Part shown: in pieces, positions 7,655 through 15,546 of the stretch
Layout of the letters: each line of letters begins with the position of its first letter
Position numbering within the stretch: the first letter of the stretch is position 1
Origin: an uncultured Bacteroidales bacterium
Lineage (GTDB): Bacteria > Bacteroidota > Bacteroidia > Bacteroidales > WCHB1-69
DNA: 35,220 bases
NCBI GenBank assembly: GCA_905235135.1
Contig: CAJOKR010000045.1
Coordinates: 1-35,220 of the forward strand
Direction of reading: 5' to 3'
The notes under the pieces: generated by a model
Database searches by the model: none
What the model was told of the DNA's origin: nothing
What the model saw: only the letters and a program-made list of their open reading frames with translations
Made by a program: the position numbers and the translations under genes

Positions 7655-9577
7655 CTACATTATCGTCAAGCACAACAAGGTCAAGTCATCATTCTGATCC
7701 GCTCCCGCCCGGTGCGTCTCGACGGCGGCGAGGAGCATGTCGACCACTTGTTTGGCTCCCAGATCTTTCGTATCCTTCATCAACTCTATCAGACGCTCAT
7801 TGCCGAGAATTACCTTGTCTTGATTTTCGGCTTCGTTGAGACCGTCGGTATAGAGCAGTATTTGTTTGCCCTTGATGTTGTCGATACTCTCGCCGTAGAA
7901 CGGGGCGTCCTCCCAAAGTCCGAGTGGCTGGTTGACGTACTGCATCTTGAGGAACTGTCCGTCGATGATCGGGGCGTTATGGCCGCAGTTGCAATAGTCG
8001 AGGCGGCCGGTGCGCAGGTCGGCTTTGCCGATGAACATCGTGACGAACATGCCTCGGTCGTTGTCAACGGCGAGGAGGTTGCTGATATGGCTGGCGATTT
8101 CCGCGGGCGGAAGACCCTGCTGCGCCACGATGCGGAAGAGGTTGCGCGTGACGGCCATGAAGAGGCTGGCGGGAATGCCCTTGCCGGAGACATCGCCCAC
8201 GCAGAAGTATAGGATTTCTTCCTGAATGAAAAAGTCGTAGAGGTCGCCGCCCACCTCCTTGGCCGGGGTCATCGAGGCGTAGAGGTCGATATCGTTGCGG
8301 TTGGGGAATGCCGGGAACATGCGGGGCACCATGCTCATCTGGATATCACTGGCCACCTTCAGCTCGCTCTCGATGGAAGCCTTCTGGGCGGTGGTGCTTT
8401 TCAATTCCTCAATGTAGTTGACCAGCGAGTGTTGCATTTCGGTGAATGACTGCCGGAGTTGTCCAACCTCGTCACGACGACCGTCGTCGGGCAAGGTCAC
8501 GCTGAAGTCGCCCGAGGCGATAGCCTCCGCCTGCCGGGCGAGTTTCGTGAGCGGTCGGAGCTTTTGGCCGATGGTATAGATGCACACCAGCATCAATAGG
8601 ATCAGGCCTCCGACAACCGATCCTGTCACGGCTCGGCGCAACCTGTTGAAACTCACGAAGATATCGCTTTCCGGACAGACGATGGCCACGCTCCAGCCGG
8701 TGGTGCTGAGCGGTTTGTAGAAAACATAGCAATCCTCGCCGTTGAGTTTCAGCTGGCGCATCCCTTCTTCGCCGCGCTGCATGGCATGCCCAAGACTCAC
8801 CATGGCAGTGTCCGGGTGTTCCATCGATTCGGTGAAAATAGTCTGATAGACGAGCTTTGTCGAGTCCGGGTGTACAAAATAGGTGCCGCCCTGGCCGATC
8901 ATGATGCTATACGAATTCGGATAAGGTTTCACGGCCGAGATAGTTTTGGAGAGCCATTCCAGCGATATGTCCACCGAAAGCGTGCCGATATATTGGCCTT
9001 CTTTGTCTTTAATGGGTTGGCAGTAAGAGGCGATCATATCTTTGGAGTAGATGTCGTCAGGATTGTAATCCATGAAGGGCTCTGTCCAAATCGGTTTGTC
9101 CAACAATTTGCAAAGCTGATACCAATCCCAATAAAAGTATTCATAATGCTCATTGCCCTCCTGGGTTGTCTCAATCACCCCGTGGTCGTTGTAGGAGAAG
9201 GCGGAGAAATAGCGTCCGCGCCCCGGGAAATAATAGGGCTCGAAAGCGATGGAACAGCCATTGAGTTCGGGATTGTTCTCCAATATCCGACGGGAGTATT
9301 CAAACATGATGTCAGGTGTGTCGAGATGGCGGTTGATCAGCCACGCGGTATTGTTGGCAGCCACCTCTACCCGGTCAAGGATTGCGGTTACGCGCTGGGT
9401 CGTGTTTTCCAACTGCTCAGTGGCCCGGTCGATGGCTTCTTTGCGGATTGCCTGGCGTGACACGCCGAACATGTATCCCAATGCGGCAATCAGGATGATG
9501 GCAGTGAAAAAGACGAGAAAAAGACCCAGTTTCGTGGCAAGAGACCTCTTGACGAAGGATATGATTCGGAATTTCAT
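7655..9577 (-). CDS. Membrane sensor serine phosphatase (CACHE-HAMP-SpoIIE PP2C)
   Basis: A 640-residue membrane-bound PP2C-type Ser/Thr phosphatase that would relieve a partner-switch protein (STAS-type anti-anti-sigma) in answer to an extracellular signal; no such partner lies in the window. Order: cytosolic N-terminus, membrane segment (about residues 14-34, LFLVFFTAIILIAALGYMF), periplasmic CACHE-type sensor (about 40-305), second membrane segment (GGLILLMLVCIYTI), HAMP (PLTKLARQAEAIASGDF), short coiled coil, and SpoIIE phosphatase with metal-binding AKEVGGDLYDFF, GDVSGKGIPASLF and the C-terminal NDDLTLL. All catalytic motifs look intact. An upstream TTG would overlap the binding-protein gene by 52 bases. 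The ATG at 9577, two bases after that gene's stop, gives the better start MKFRIISFVKRS. It lies between two broken genes of the same apparent operon. Confidence 0.9.
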   Translation of the reverse strand: MKFRIISFVKRSLATKLGLFLVFFTAIILIAALGYMFGVSRQAIRKEAIDRATEQLENTTQRVTAILDRVEVAANNTAWLINRHLDTPDIMFEYSRRILENNPELNGCSIAFEPYYFPGRGRYFSAFSYNDHGVIETTQEGNEHYEYFYWDWYQLCKLLDKPIWTEPFMDYNPDDIYSKDMIASYCQPIKDKEGQYIGTLSVDISLEWLSKTISAVKPYPNSYSIMIGQGGTYFVHPDSTKLVYQTIFTESMEHPDTAMVSLGHAMQRGEEGMRQLKLNGEDCYVFYKPLSTTGWSVAIVCPESDIFVSFNRLRRAVTGSVVGGLILLMLVCIYTIGQKLRPLTKLARQAEAIASGDFSVTLPDDGRRDEVGQLRQSFTEMQHSLVNYIEELKSTTAQKASIESELKVASDIQMSMVPRMFPAFPNRNDIDLYASMTPAKEVGGDLYDFFIQEEILYFCVGDVSGKGIPASLFMAVTRNLFRIVAQQGLPPAEIASHISNLLAVDNDRGMFVTMFIGKADLRTGRLDYCNCGHNAPIIDGQFLKMQYVNQPLGLWEDAPFYGESIDNIKGKQILLYTDGLNEAENQDKVILGNERLIELMKDTKDLGAKQVVDMLLAAVETHRAGADQNDDLTLLCLTIM

Positions 9578-9579
9578 GG

Positions 9580-10527
9580 CTATTTGGCTATTAGTTGATT
9601 GTATGTGACGGGCTTTTTCAGCATTTTGCACTCCAGCATCAGGTCGCTGGCCCGTTTCACCATGTCTGGGCGGAGACGGAACTCACGTTTACCCGATTCG
9701 CGGTCCACCTGCAAACGGAGCACCTCTTCCAGCATCAACTTCTGCAGGACACGGTTTGTGATTAAATGGCTCTCTTGCACATATTTCATGACGATATCCA
9801 GTGTCTCTTCAGGATGTGCCGCCGCCCATTCCCATCCTCTGCGGCTGGCTTGGGCAAACTTTGTCGCCTCATCACGATGTTTGTTATAATACTCACGTGT
9901 CATATACAGACCGTCTTCCTGCACGTTGTATCCGTGGTCGCAGAAACGATAGACGCTCTTTTCATTCACAGGCATGCCTGTCTGAACCAATTGGTAATAT
10001 TCGTTGTAGCTCATGGCCAGGGTCGCATCAATGGCGCCTGCCACAAACAGATTTACATTCGAGGCAAAGGGAATCTATTCATAGTCAAGATGTTCCTTCT
10101 TGCTCATACAGATGGCTAATTGGCCGAACCCCGCGCTCCAGATCCCGATGCGCTCACCTTTCTGTGTCAGCGGGTCAACTCCTCGGCGCGATACGATGAC
10201 CATCGCGTTGTTCATCGAAGTTTGCAGGATGTTCACCAAGTCGATTCCCCCGTCCACGATTTCTATCGCCTGGCAGAGTTGCAGGGTGGTGGCATGGCTT
10301 TCATTGTTCTGGATGCGTTTCATGGCCGGTTGCGTGAGCGATGGGTGGACAATCTCCACCGAAAGTCCCGCTTCCTTGTAGAACCCTTTTTCCTGCGCCA
10401 CATAGTAGCCGGCGAATTGAGCCTGCGCAGTCCATTGCGGCGTGAAGATGAACTTCTCCTGCCCGCGTGCCGTCCCGCACGCCAGCACAAACAAAAACAG
10501 CATGCAGACATGGCGACCATGCTGCAA
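9580..10527 (-). pseudogene. NMT1/THI5-like ABC substrate-binding protein, interrupted by a nonsense codon
   Basis: Periplasmic solute-binding protein of the NMT1/THI5 group (family ligands include pyrimidine precursors, taurine-like and aromatic compounds). A hydrophobic signal region (LFLFVLACGTARG) precedes QEKFIFTPQWTAQAQFAGYYVAQ, the typical first strand of the family. The frame runs to a TAG at 10075-10077, then continues in the same frame with IPFASNVNLFVAGAIDATLAMSYNE to 9580. A Trp codon (TGG) at this place would restore the usual WIPFAxN motif, so a one-base nonsense change is likely. The start is uncertain: TTG at 10527 or ATG at 10503. Another frame begins MSKQLYSG upstream, so the N-terminus may also be shifted. 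It is the first gene of the minus-strand operon that continues into the phosphatase and the NHLP transporter. Confidence 0.8.
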
Positions 10528-10622
10528 CCCGAATACAATTGTTTACTCATCATACGGCAGTTCTTTGTCTTATTACGTAATCTATTGTAAAAAAGGCTGT
10601 GAGGGCCGCTTTTTTTGCAGCG

Positions 10623-10653
10623 CAAAGATACATTTTTTTCGGTTGAAATTCAA
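10623..10653 (-). promoter_or_regulatory. Promoter of the binding-protein/phosphatase/NHLP cluster
   Basis: On the minus strand TATCTTTG (10623-10630) is a -7 element with TTG at 10651-10653, 20 bases upstream, as -33. It is divergent from the yidC promoter, so the broken operon still has an apparently good promoter. Confidence 0.6.
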
Positions 10654-10676
10654 TTTCTGATTCCCGTTTTTTTTTG

Positions 10677-10684
10677 TACTTTTG
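10677..10684 (+). promoter_or_regulatory. -7 element of the yidC promoter
   Basis: TACTTTTG matches TAnnTTTG and lies 21 bases before the yidC ATG. No convincing -33 TTG is seen at the right distance. Confidence 0.5.
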
Positions 10685-10705
10685 CCGCCGTTTTAAATTT
10701 GGAAA

Positions 10706-12646
10706 ATGGATAAGAATACAGTTATCGGTCTGCTGCTGATCTTCGCCCTGTTCATGGGCTTCAGCTTCTACCAGACCTCTCAGGTGAAGAAAAAACAGGC
10801 CGCGCAGGAAGAGATGATGTCGCAGGAAATCGACAGGGAAGCCCGCGAGGCCGCCGAAATGCTCTCGCTCGACAACCCGTCGGACACGAACGCCGCCGCT
10901 TTGCCGCAGACGACGGCCAACCTCTCCCCGGCACAGAAGTTCTCGAACGCGCAGGTGGATGAGGACGGCGACTATACCGTGGAGACCGCCAAGGCCTACT
11001 ACCGCTTCAGCAAGAAGGGCGGCTACCTCAAGGAGATCCAGCTCAAGGAGGTCTATCGCTACACCCCCAAGGGCGCGGAGAAACAACCCCTGGTCATCTA
11101 CGAGGGTGCCTCCAACAGCATGTCCATGAAACTCATGCTGCGCGACCAGACCGAAATCGCCACCGACGAATGCGTCTTCGTGGCCAATGCCGACGACCTG
11201 GTGGTGGATGAAGAGCATAACCAGCTGTCGCTCAGGCTCTATCCCAATGCCTCGTCGGACAGCGCTCAGTGTCAGGTGCTCGACCGGAAATCCTATGTCG
11301 AATATCTCTACACCTTCTCCAATGACGACTATAAGTTTGATTATCAGATCAATATGGTCAACATGGAACCGTATCTCTACCCGAACCGCCACAGCTTCAC
11401 CCTGAAGTGGCAGGCCCAGCCCAAGTGCGTGGAGAAGAACTACGAATACGAGAAGAACATTACATCTATATACTATATGGACAACAGCGACGAGGTGGAT
11501 AACCTCGACGAGCGCAAGCCCGACCACAGGGATTTCACCTCGCCGCTGAAGTGGGTCTCCTTCAAGCAGCAGTTCTTCACCACCTGCTTGGTGACTACCG
11601 ACCAGCCCTTCACGTCGGGCTCCCTCACCGTGGAAGGGCCGGAAAAGGGTGAGACCAGCGTCCTGAAAAATCTTGACGCCGACCTCGACTTCGAGATGGC
11701 GGACCTGAACGACGGCCATTTCGGGATGTACATGTTCGTGGGGCCGAACCAGTACCGCCTGCTCAAGGGTTACGACACGAAACTGGAGCACCAGGTGCCG
11801 CTGGGCTGGGGCTTCTTCCTCTTGCAGTGGATCAACCGCTTCATCATCATCCCGATATTCAACTGGTTGGAGGCCTACGGGTTGAGCTATGGCATTATCA
11901 TCCTGATACTCACCATCTTCATCAAGATTGTGGTGCTGCCGGTGAGTTATAAGACCTACATGTCGTCGGCCAAGATGCGTGCCCTGAAGCCGGAAATCGA
12001 GGCCCTGAACGCGAAATACCCGAAGGACGAGGACATGATGAAGAAGCAGCAGGCCACGATGAGCCTCTACCAGAGCGCGGGCGTGAAACCCGCCGGCGGC
12101 TGCGTGCCGATGCTGCTGCAGATGCCGATCCTCATCGCCATGTACCGCTTCTTCCCCGCCGCCTACGAGCTGCGGCAGAAGCCCTTCCTTTGGGCCGAGG
12201 ACCTCTCCACCTACGACTCCATCTGGGATTTCGGCCACAACATCCCGCTGTTCGGCGACCATCTCAGCCTCTTCACCCTGCTGATGACCGCCGCCACCAT
12301 CGTCTATACCTGGCTGAACCAGAAGCTGATGGCCCCCACGCAGGGCAACAAGGACCAGCAGCGCATGATGAACATCATGATGTATATGATGCCGATCATG
12401 TTCCTCTTCATGTTCAACAACTTCGCCTCGGCACTCACCTACTACTACCTGCTCTTCAACCTCGTCACGTTCCTGCAGATGTTCATCTTCCGCATCGCCG
12501 TGGATGAGAACAAGCTCCGCGCCCAGATGCAGGAGAACATGAAGAAACCCGTGAAGAAGTCGCGCTGGCAGCTGAAGATGGAGGAACTGCAAAAACAGCA
12601 GGCTCAAATGCTTAAACAACAGCAACAAACGCAAAAAAGAAAATAA
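10706..12646 (+). CDS. yidC: Membrane protein insertase YidC
   Basis: Inserts and folds inner-membrane proteins, alone or with SecYEG. The protein is 646 residues, the long Gram-negative form. An N-terminal membrane anchor (about residues 5-22, VIGLLLIFALFMGFSFY) is followed by a charged linker and a large periplasmic beta domain (about 80-350). The conserved 60KD_IMP core begins near QWINRFIIIPIFNWL and contains KIVVLPVSYKTYMSSAKM, the cytoplasmic helical hairpin with PKDEDMMKKQQ, and GGCVPMLLQMPILIAMYRFFP. The tail is basic and Gln-rich (KQQQQTQKRK), suited to ribosome contact. The frame is intact and the ATG at 10706 is preceded by a Bacteroidetes -7 box. A 721-codon open frame on the opposite strand is only a codon-bias shadow. 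Confidence 0.97.
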   Translation: MDKNTVIGLLLIFALFMGFSFYQTSQVKKKQAAQEEMMSQEIDREAREAAEMLSLDNPSDTNAAALPQTTANLSPAQKFSNAQVDEDGDYTVETAKAYYRFSKKGGYLKEIQLKEVYRYTPKGAEKQPLVIYEGASNSMSMKLMLRDQTEIATDECVFVANADDLVVDEEHNQLSLRLYPNASSDSAQCQVLDRKSYVEYLYTFSNDDYKFDYQINMVNMEPYLYPNRHSFTLKWQAQPKCVEKNYEYEKNITSIYYMDNSDEVDNLDERKPDHRDFTSPLKWVSFKQQFFTTCLVTTDQPFTSGSLTVEGPEKGETSVLKNLDADLDFEMADLNDGHFGMYMFVGPNQYRLLKGYDTKLEHQVPLGWGFFLLQWINRFIIIPIFNWLEAYGLSYGIIILILTIFIKIVVLPVSYKTYMSSAKMRALKPEIEALNAKYPKDEDMMKKQQATMSLYQSAGVKPAGGCVPMLLQMPILIAMYRFFPAAYELRQKPFLWAEDLSTYDSIWDFGHNIPLFGDHLSLFTLLMTAATIVYTWLNQKLMAPTQGNKDQQRMMNIMMYMMPIMFLFMFNNFASALTYYYLLFNLVTFLQMFIFRIAVDENKLRAQMQENMKKPVKKSRWQLKMEELQKQQAQMLKQQQQTQKRK

Positions 12647-12674
12647 TTTTTGGAAAATTGCGTCCGCGTAAACG

Positions 12675-12682
12675 TACTTTTG
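12675..12682 (+). promoter_or_regulatory. -7 element of the DUF3276/parAB promoter
   Basis: TACTTTTG lies 35 bases before the DUF3276 ATG. A TTTG at 12649-12652 could be the -33 box at a slightly long spacing of 22 bases. Confidence 0.5.
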
Positions 12683-12716
12683 CGGTCGAATTTGAATTAA
12701 TAAAAGTAACGCCATT

Positions 12717-13064
12717 ATGGAAAATCAAGACAGAAACGAAGTGCTCTCCAGAGCGGTCAAGGCAGGAAAAAGAACCTATTTCTTCGATGTGAAGCGGAGC
12801 CGTAACGAGGAGATGTACCTCACCATCACGGAAAGCAAGCGCAAGTTCAACGCCGACAACGGCACTTTCTTCTACGAGAAGCACAAGATATTCCTTTACC
12901 CGGAGGATTTCGAGAAGTTCCAGAACGCCCTCTCCGGCGTGATCGGTTTCATCAACGACGGCACAGTGCCCGCCGAGGACGACTTCATGGAGAACGACAA
13001 CTTCGAGAAGACCGACGACATGGATCTGGGCATCACTTTCGACGACATAGATCTCTCATTATAA
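12717..13064 (+). CDS. DUF3276 (PUR-alpha-like) protein
   Basis: A 115-residue protein of the DUF3276 family, a bacterial relative of the single-strand nucleic-acid-binding PUR repeat, widespread in Bacteroidetes. The PUR-like part covers residues about 15-82 (KRTYFFDVKRSRNEEMYLTITESK, then KHKIFLYPEDFEKFQNAL). The tail is strongly acidic (EDDFMENDNFEKTDDMD). It has no signal peptide, so it is cytosolic. The stop codon TAA shares its last base with the parA ATG (TAATG), which points to translational coupling. The gene leads an operon with parA and parB. A role in chromosome or nucleic-acid handling is an inference from fold and context only. Confidence 0.9.
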   Translation: MENQDRNEVLSRAVKAGKRTYFFDVKRSRNEEMYLTITESKRKFNADNGTFFYEKHKIFLYPEDFEKFQNALSGVIGFINDGTVPAEDDFMENDNFEKTDDMDLGITFDDIDLSL

Positions 13065-13837
13065 TGGGGAAGATAGTATCCATTGTAAACCAGAAAGGTG
13101 GGGTGGGGAAGACGACCACCGCGGTGAACCTCGCGGCATCGCTGGCCCTGCTCGATTTCCGTGTGCTGCTCATCGACGCCGACCCGCAGGGCAACGCCTC
13201 CAGCGGCGTGGGCGTTTATCCCGATGACGACACGGTGAGCATCTACGACTGCATCGTCAACGGAAAGATGGCCTCCGAGGCTGTGGTGGAGACGAAGACC
13301 CCGAATCTCTTCCTGATGCCCGCGACCATCAACCTTGTGGGCGCCGAAATCGAGATGATCAACTACGACCGCCGCGAGTACCGGATGCGTGACGCGCTGG
13401 TCGATGTGAAGAACGACTACGACTTCCTCTTCATCGACTGCGCCCCGTCGCTCGGACTGGTGACCCTCAACGCCCTCGTGGCCTCGGATTCGGTCATCAT
13501 CCCCGTGCAGTGCGAGTATTTCGCCCTCGAAGGCCTCGGCAAGCTGCTCAACACCGTCCGCATCGTGCAGTCGAACATGAACCCCGAGCTCTCCATCGAG
13601 GGCATCCTCATGACCATGTACACCAACCGCTACAAGTCGGCCAACGCGGTCTATGAGGACGTGCGGTTCCACTGCCGCGACATCGTGTTCGACACCGTCA
13701 TCAACCGTACCGTAAGACTCAGTGAAGCACCGAGTTACGGCGTGCCCATCGCGGTCTATGACATCAAGTCCGTCGGCCACGTCAACTACATGAACCTTGC
13801 CAAGGAGTTCCTGCTGAAGAACGGGTACACGGTGTGA
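13064..13837 (+). CDS. parA: Chromosome-partitioning ATPase ParA (Soj type)
   Basis: Walker-type ATPase that moves ParB-parS complexes during chromosome segregation. The 257 residues begin MGKIVSIVNQKGGVGKTTTAVNLA with the deviant Walker A (KGGVGKTTT, both lysines present). Switch I region DADPQGNASSG, Walker B-like FLFIDCAPSLG and PVQCEYFALEGLGKLL follow. It has no N-terminal HTH, so it is the chromosomal Soj class and not a plasmid type Ia ParA. It overlaps the DUF3276 stop by one base. A short gap carrying four 7-base repeat units separates it from parB. Confidence 0.96.
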   Translation: MGKIVSIVNQKGGVGKTTTAVNLAASLALLDFRVLLIDADPQGNASSGVGVYPDDDTVSIYDCIVNGKMASEAVVETKTPNLFLMPATINLVGAEIEMINYDRREYRMRDALVDVKNDYDFLFIDCAPSLGLVTLNALVASDSVIIPVQCEYFALEGLGKLLNTVRIVQSNMNPELSIEGILMTMYTNRYKSANAVYEDVRFHCRDIVFDTVINRTVRLSEAPSYGVPIAVYDIKSVGHVNYMNLAKEFLLKNGYTV

Positions 13838-13838
13838 T

Positions 13839-13866
13839 TAATGGATAATGGATAATTGATAATTGG
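13839..13866. repeat. Heptamer tract between parA and parB
   Basis: Four contiguous 7-base units: TAATGGA, TAATGGA, TAATTGA, TAATTGG. It begins one base after the parA stop codon. Confidence 0.8.
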
Positions 13867-13878
13867 AATCGGAATATT

Positions 13879-14754
13879 ATGCCGAAGAATGATAAACCAT
13901 TAGGAAGAGGGCTGGGGGCGATGCTCGGTGATATGCCGATCCCGGTCCATAAGGATAATGCGAATGTGGTGAGCGGCAACGCGAACATCCGGATCGAGTC
14001 CATCGAGGCGAACCCGTACCAGCCGCGCACCCAGTTCGACGAGGAAGCGCTGGGCGAGTTGGCGCAGTCCATCAAGACCTACGGGCTGATCCAGCCGGTG
14101 ACGGTGCGTCCCGTGGGCAGCGGCAAGTACCAGCTGATTTCCGGCGAGCGCCGTTTCCGCGCCGCCCAGATGGCCGGCCTCACCGAGATCCCCGCTTTTG
14201 TGCGCACGGTCGATGATGCCCTTTCCATCCAGATGGCGCTCGTGGAGAACATCCAGCGCGCCGACCTCAATGCCATCGAAATCGCCATGAGCTACCAGAT
14301 GCTCATCGACGAGTGCCACCTCACCCAGGATGAACTCGGGTCGAAGGTGGGCAAGACCAACACCACGATTTCCAACTACTTGCGTCTGCTCAAGCTCTCC
14401 ACGCCCGTGCAGGTTGCCGTGCGCGACAACCAGATCTCCATGGGACACGCCCGCACCTTGGTGACGGTGGAGGACGAAGCTTTGCAGGCCAAGCTGCTGC
14501 AGCAGATTGTGGACGGTCAGCTTTCGGTGCGACAGACGGAGACGTTGGTGAAGAAGACGCTGGAAGGGGTCCGCAACAAGAAGTCGAAGGTGAAAATCAC
14601 CCTTTCGGACGACGTGCGTGCCGCCCAGACCGCCATTTCCCAAAAGCTGAACACGAAAGTGAGCATCAAGAAGGACATCTCCGGCAAAGGCCACATCCAG
14701 ATTCCGTTCGCGTCGGACGAGGAACTGAAGAATATTTTGAGCCTGCTGCAATAA
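13879..14754 (+). CDS. parB: Chromosome-partitioning protein ParB
   Basis: CTPase and parS-binding protein. The 291 residues begin MPKNDKPLGRGLGAMLGD, the conserved ParA-contact tail. The CTP-binding/ParB domain has NPYQPRTQFDEEAL, the GERRFRAAQMAGL signature and ALVENIQRADLNAIE. The HTH lies at about residues 150-180 (TQDELGSKVGKTNTTISNYLRLL). The C-terminal dimer domain ends EELKNILSLLQ. It follows parA in the same operon. No parS palindrome close to the usual TGTTTCACGTGAAACA could be found in the window, so its binding site must lie elsewhere or differ. Confidence 0.96.
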   Translation: MPKNDKPLGRGLGAMLGDMPIPVHKDNANVVSGNANIRIESIEANPYQPRTQFDEEALGELAQSIKTYGLIQPVTVRPVGSGKYQLISGERRFRAAQMAGLTEIPAFVRTVDDALSIQMALVENIQRADLNAIEIAMSYQMLIDECHLTQDELGSKVGKTNTTISNYLRLLKLSTPVQVAVRDNQISMGHARTLVTVEDEALQAKLLQQIVDGQLSVRQTETLVKKTLEGVRNKKSKVKITLSDDVRAAQTAISQKLNTKVSIKKDISGKGHIQIPFASDEELKNILSLLQ

Positions 14755-14817
14755 TTCTCCTTTCTTCCCGTTGGATGAAGGTTCAAAATCGGCCCGGTCT
14801 TAAACTTGAAACCCAGT

Positions 14818-15396
14818 ATGAAACACCTTAAGCAGATTCTTACAGTAACGATCATGCTCTGTATGAGTTTGTTTGCTTATTCCCAGGAGATGGCGTCCGA
14901 GAAGCCGTCGCGGGTGAAGGCCGCTGACTCGACGCGGGTTTCCCAGCACAGTCCGACGATCGCGATGCTTTGGTCCATCATTCCCGGCGGCGGCCAGATC
15001 TACAACAAGAAATACTGGAAAGTGCCCATCGTGTATGGCCTTTTGGAGGCTTCGGGCTACTTCCTCACCAAATATGCCTCTGACATGATGCTCTACCGCC
15101 GCGAGTTCATCAACCGCCGCGACGGCAACATCGACAAGCTGATTCCCGGCCTGGCCGACACCCCCGACGAGAACATCCTCGCCTTGAAGCAGACCTCGCA
15201 GCGAAACATGGAGATATGCATCGCCGCCACCGCCATCATCTACACCCTCAACTTCATCGACGCCATGGTGGATGCGCATCTCTACTATTTCGATGTCTCC
15301 GACGACCTTTCCCTCCAATGGAGCCCGATGGTGATGCCGAACCCGGTGAATAAGGCGCCGTCGTATGGAGTTGGGATTGTGATGTCTCTAAAATGA
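14818..15396 (+). CDS. DUF5683 membrane protein
   Basis: A 192-residue protein of the DUF5683 family, commonly found after parB in Bacteroidetes (family context knowledge). Signal peptide: MKHLKQILTVTIMLCMSLFAYS followed by Q. The family core SPTIAMLWSIIPGGGQIYNKKYWKVPIVYG shows the small membrane-associated hairpin, and a second hydrophobic stretch (MEICIAATAIIYTLNFIDAMVDAHL) carries the conserved NFIDAxVDAHL motif. A TTG four codons upstream is in frame. The ATG at 14818 gives a clean signal peptide and was chosen. Function unknown; the place next to parAB is conserved but its reason is not known. The stop TGA lies inside a 7-base repeat. Confidence 0.88.
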   Translation: MKHLKQILTVTIMLCMSLFAYSQEMASEKPSRVKAADSTRVSQHSPTIAMLWSIIPGGGQIYNKKYWKVPIVYGLLEASGYFLTKYASDMMLYRREFINRRDGNIDKLIPGLADTPDENILALKQTSQRNMEICIAATAIIYTLNFIDAMVDAHLYYFDVSDDLSLQWSPMVMPNPVNKAPSYGVGIVMSLK

Positions 15397-15413
15397 TGAA
15401 TGATGAATAATTC
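15393..15413. repeat. Short heptamer tract over the DUF5683 stop codon
   Basis: ATGATGA, ATGATGA, ATAATTC in direct succession. The stop codon of the upstream gene is part of the first unit. Confidence 0.55.
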
Positions 15414-15422
15414 CTTGAGCAG

Positions 15423-15520
15423 CCCATTCCCCTCCTCTGGAGGGGTGCCCGAAGGGCGGGGTGGTAAGGCAACACGCACGGAGTGCAAATAACCCCACAT
15501 AAGCGGAGCGCAGTGTGGGG
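15423..15520. repeat. REP-like intergenic hairpins
   Basis: Two inverted repeats lie in the gap before the thioredoxin gene. CCCCTCC (15429-15435) pairs with GGAGGGG (15439-15445) around TCT and is followed by GCCC-GAA-GGGC. CCCCACA (15493-15499) pairs with TGTGGGG (15514-15520). Similar GC-rich palindromes are dispersed in many Bacteroidetes genomes (recollection, not searched). No T-run follows, so they are not typical terminators. Confidence 0.55.
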
Positions 15521-15546
15521 CACAACAAAGAAAAAATAATAACGAT

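Noticed and set aside
10550..12715. A 721-codon open frame on the minus strand opposite yidC
   Set aside because: It mirrors the GC-rich codon pattern of yidC, has low-complexity composition (His, Val, Leu, Gly) and covers the promoter of yidC; there is no recognisable domain. The same holds for the long antisense frames opposite res, parA, parB and lepB.
13064..14754. parS site for the ParB protein
   Set aside because: No sequence near the usual palindrome TGTTTCACGTGAAACA was found. The CACGTG hits in the window lie in coding DNA with unmatched flanks.
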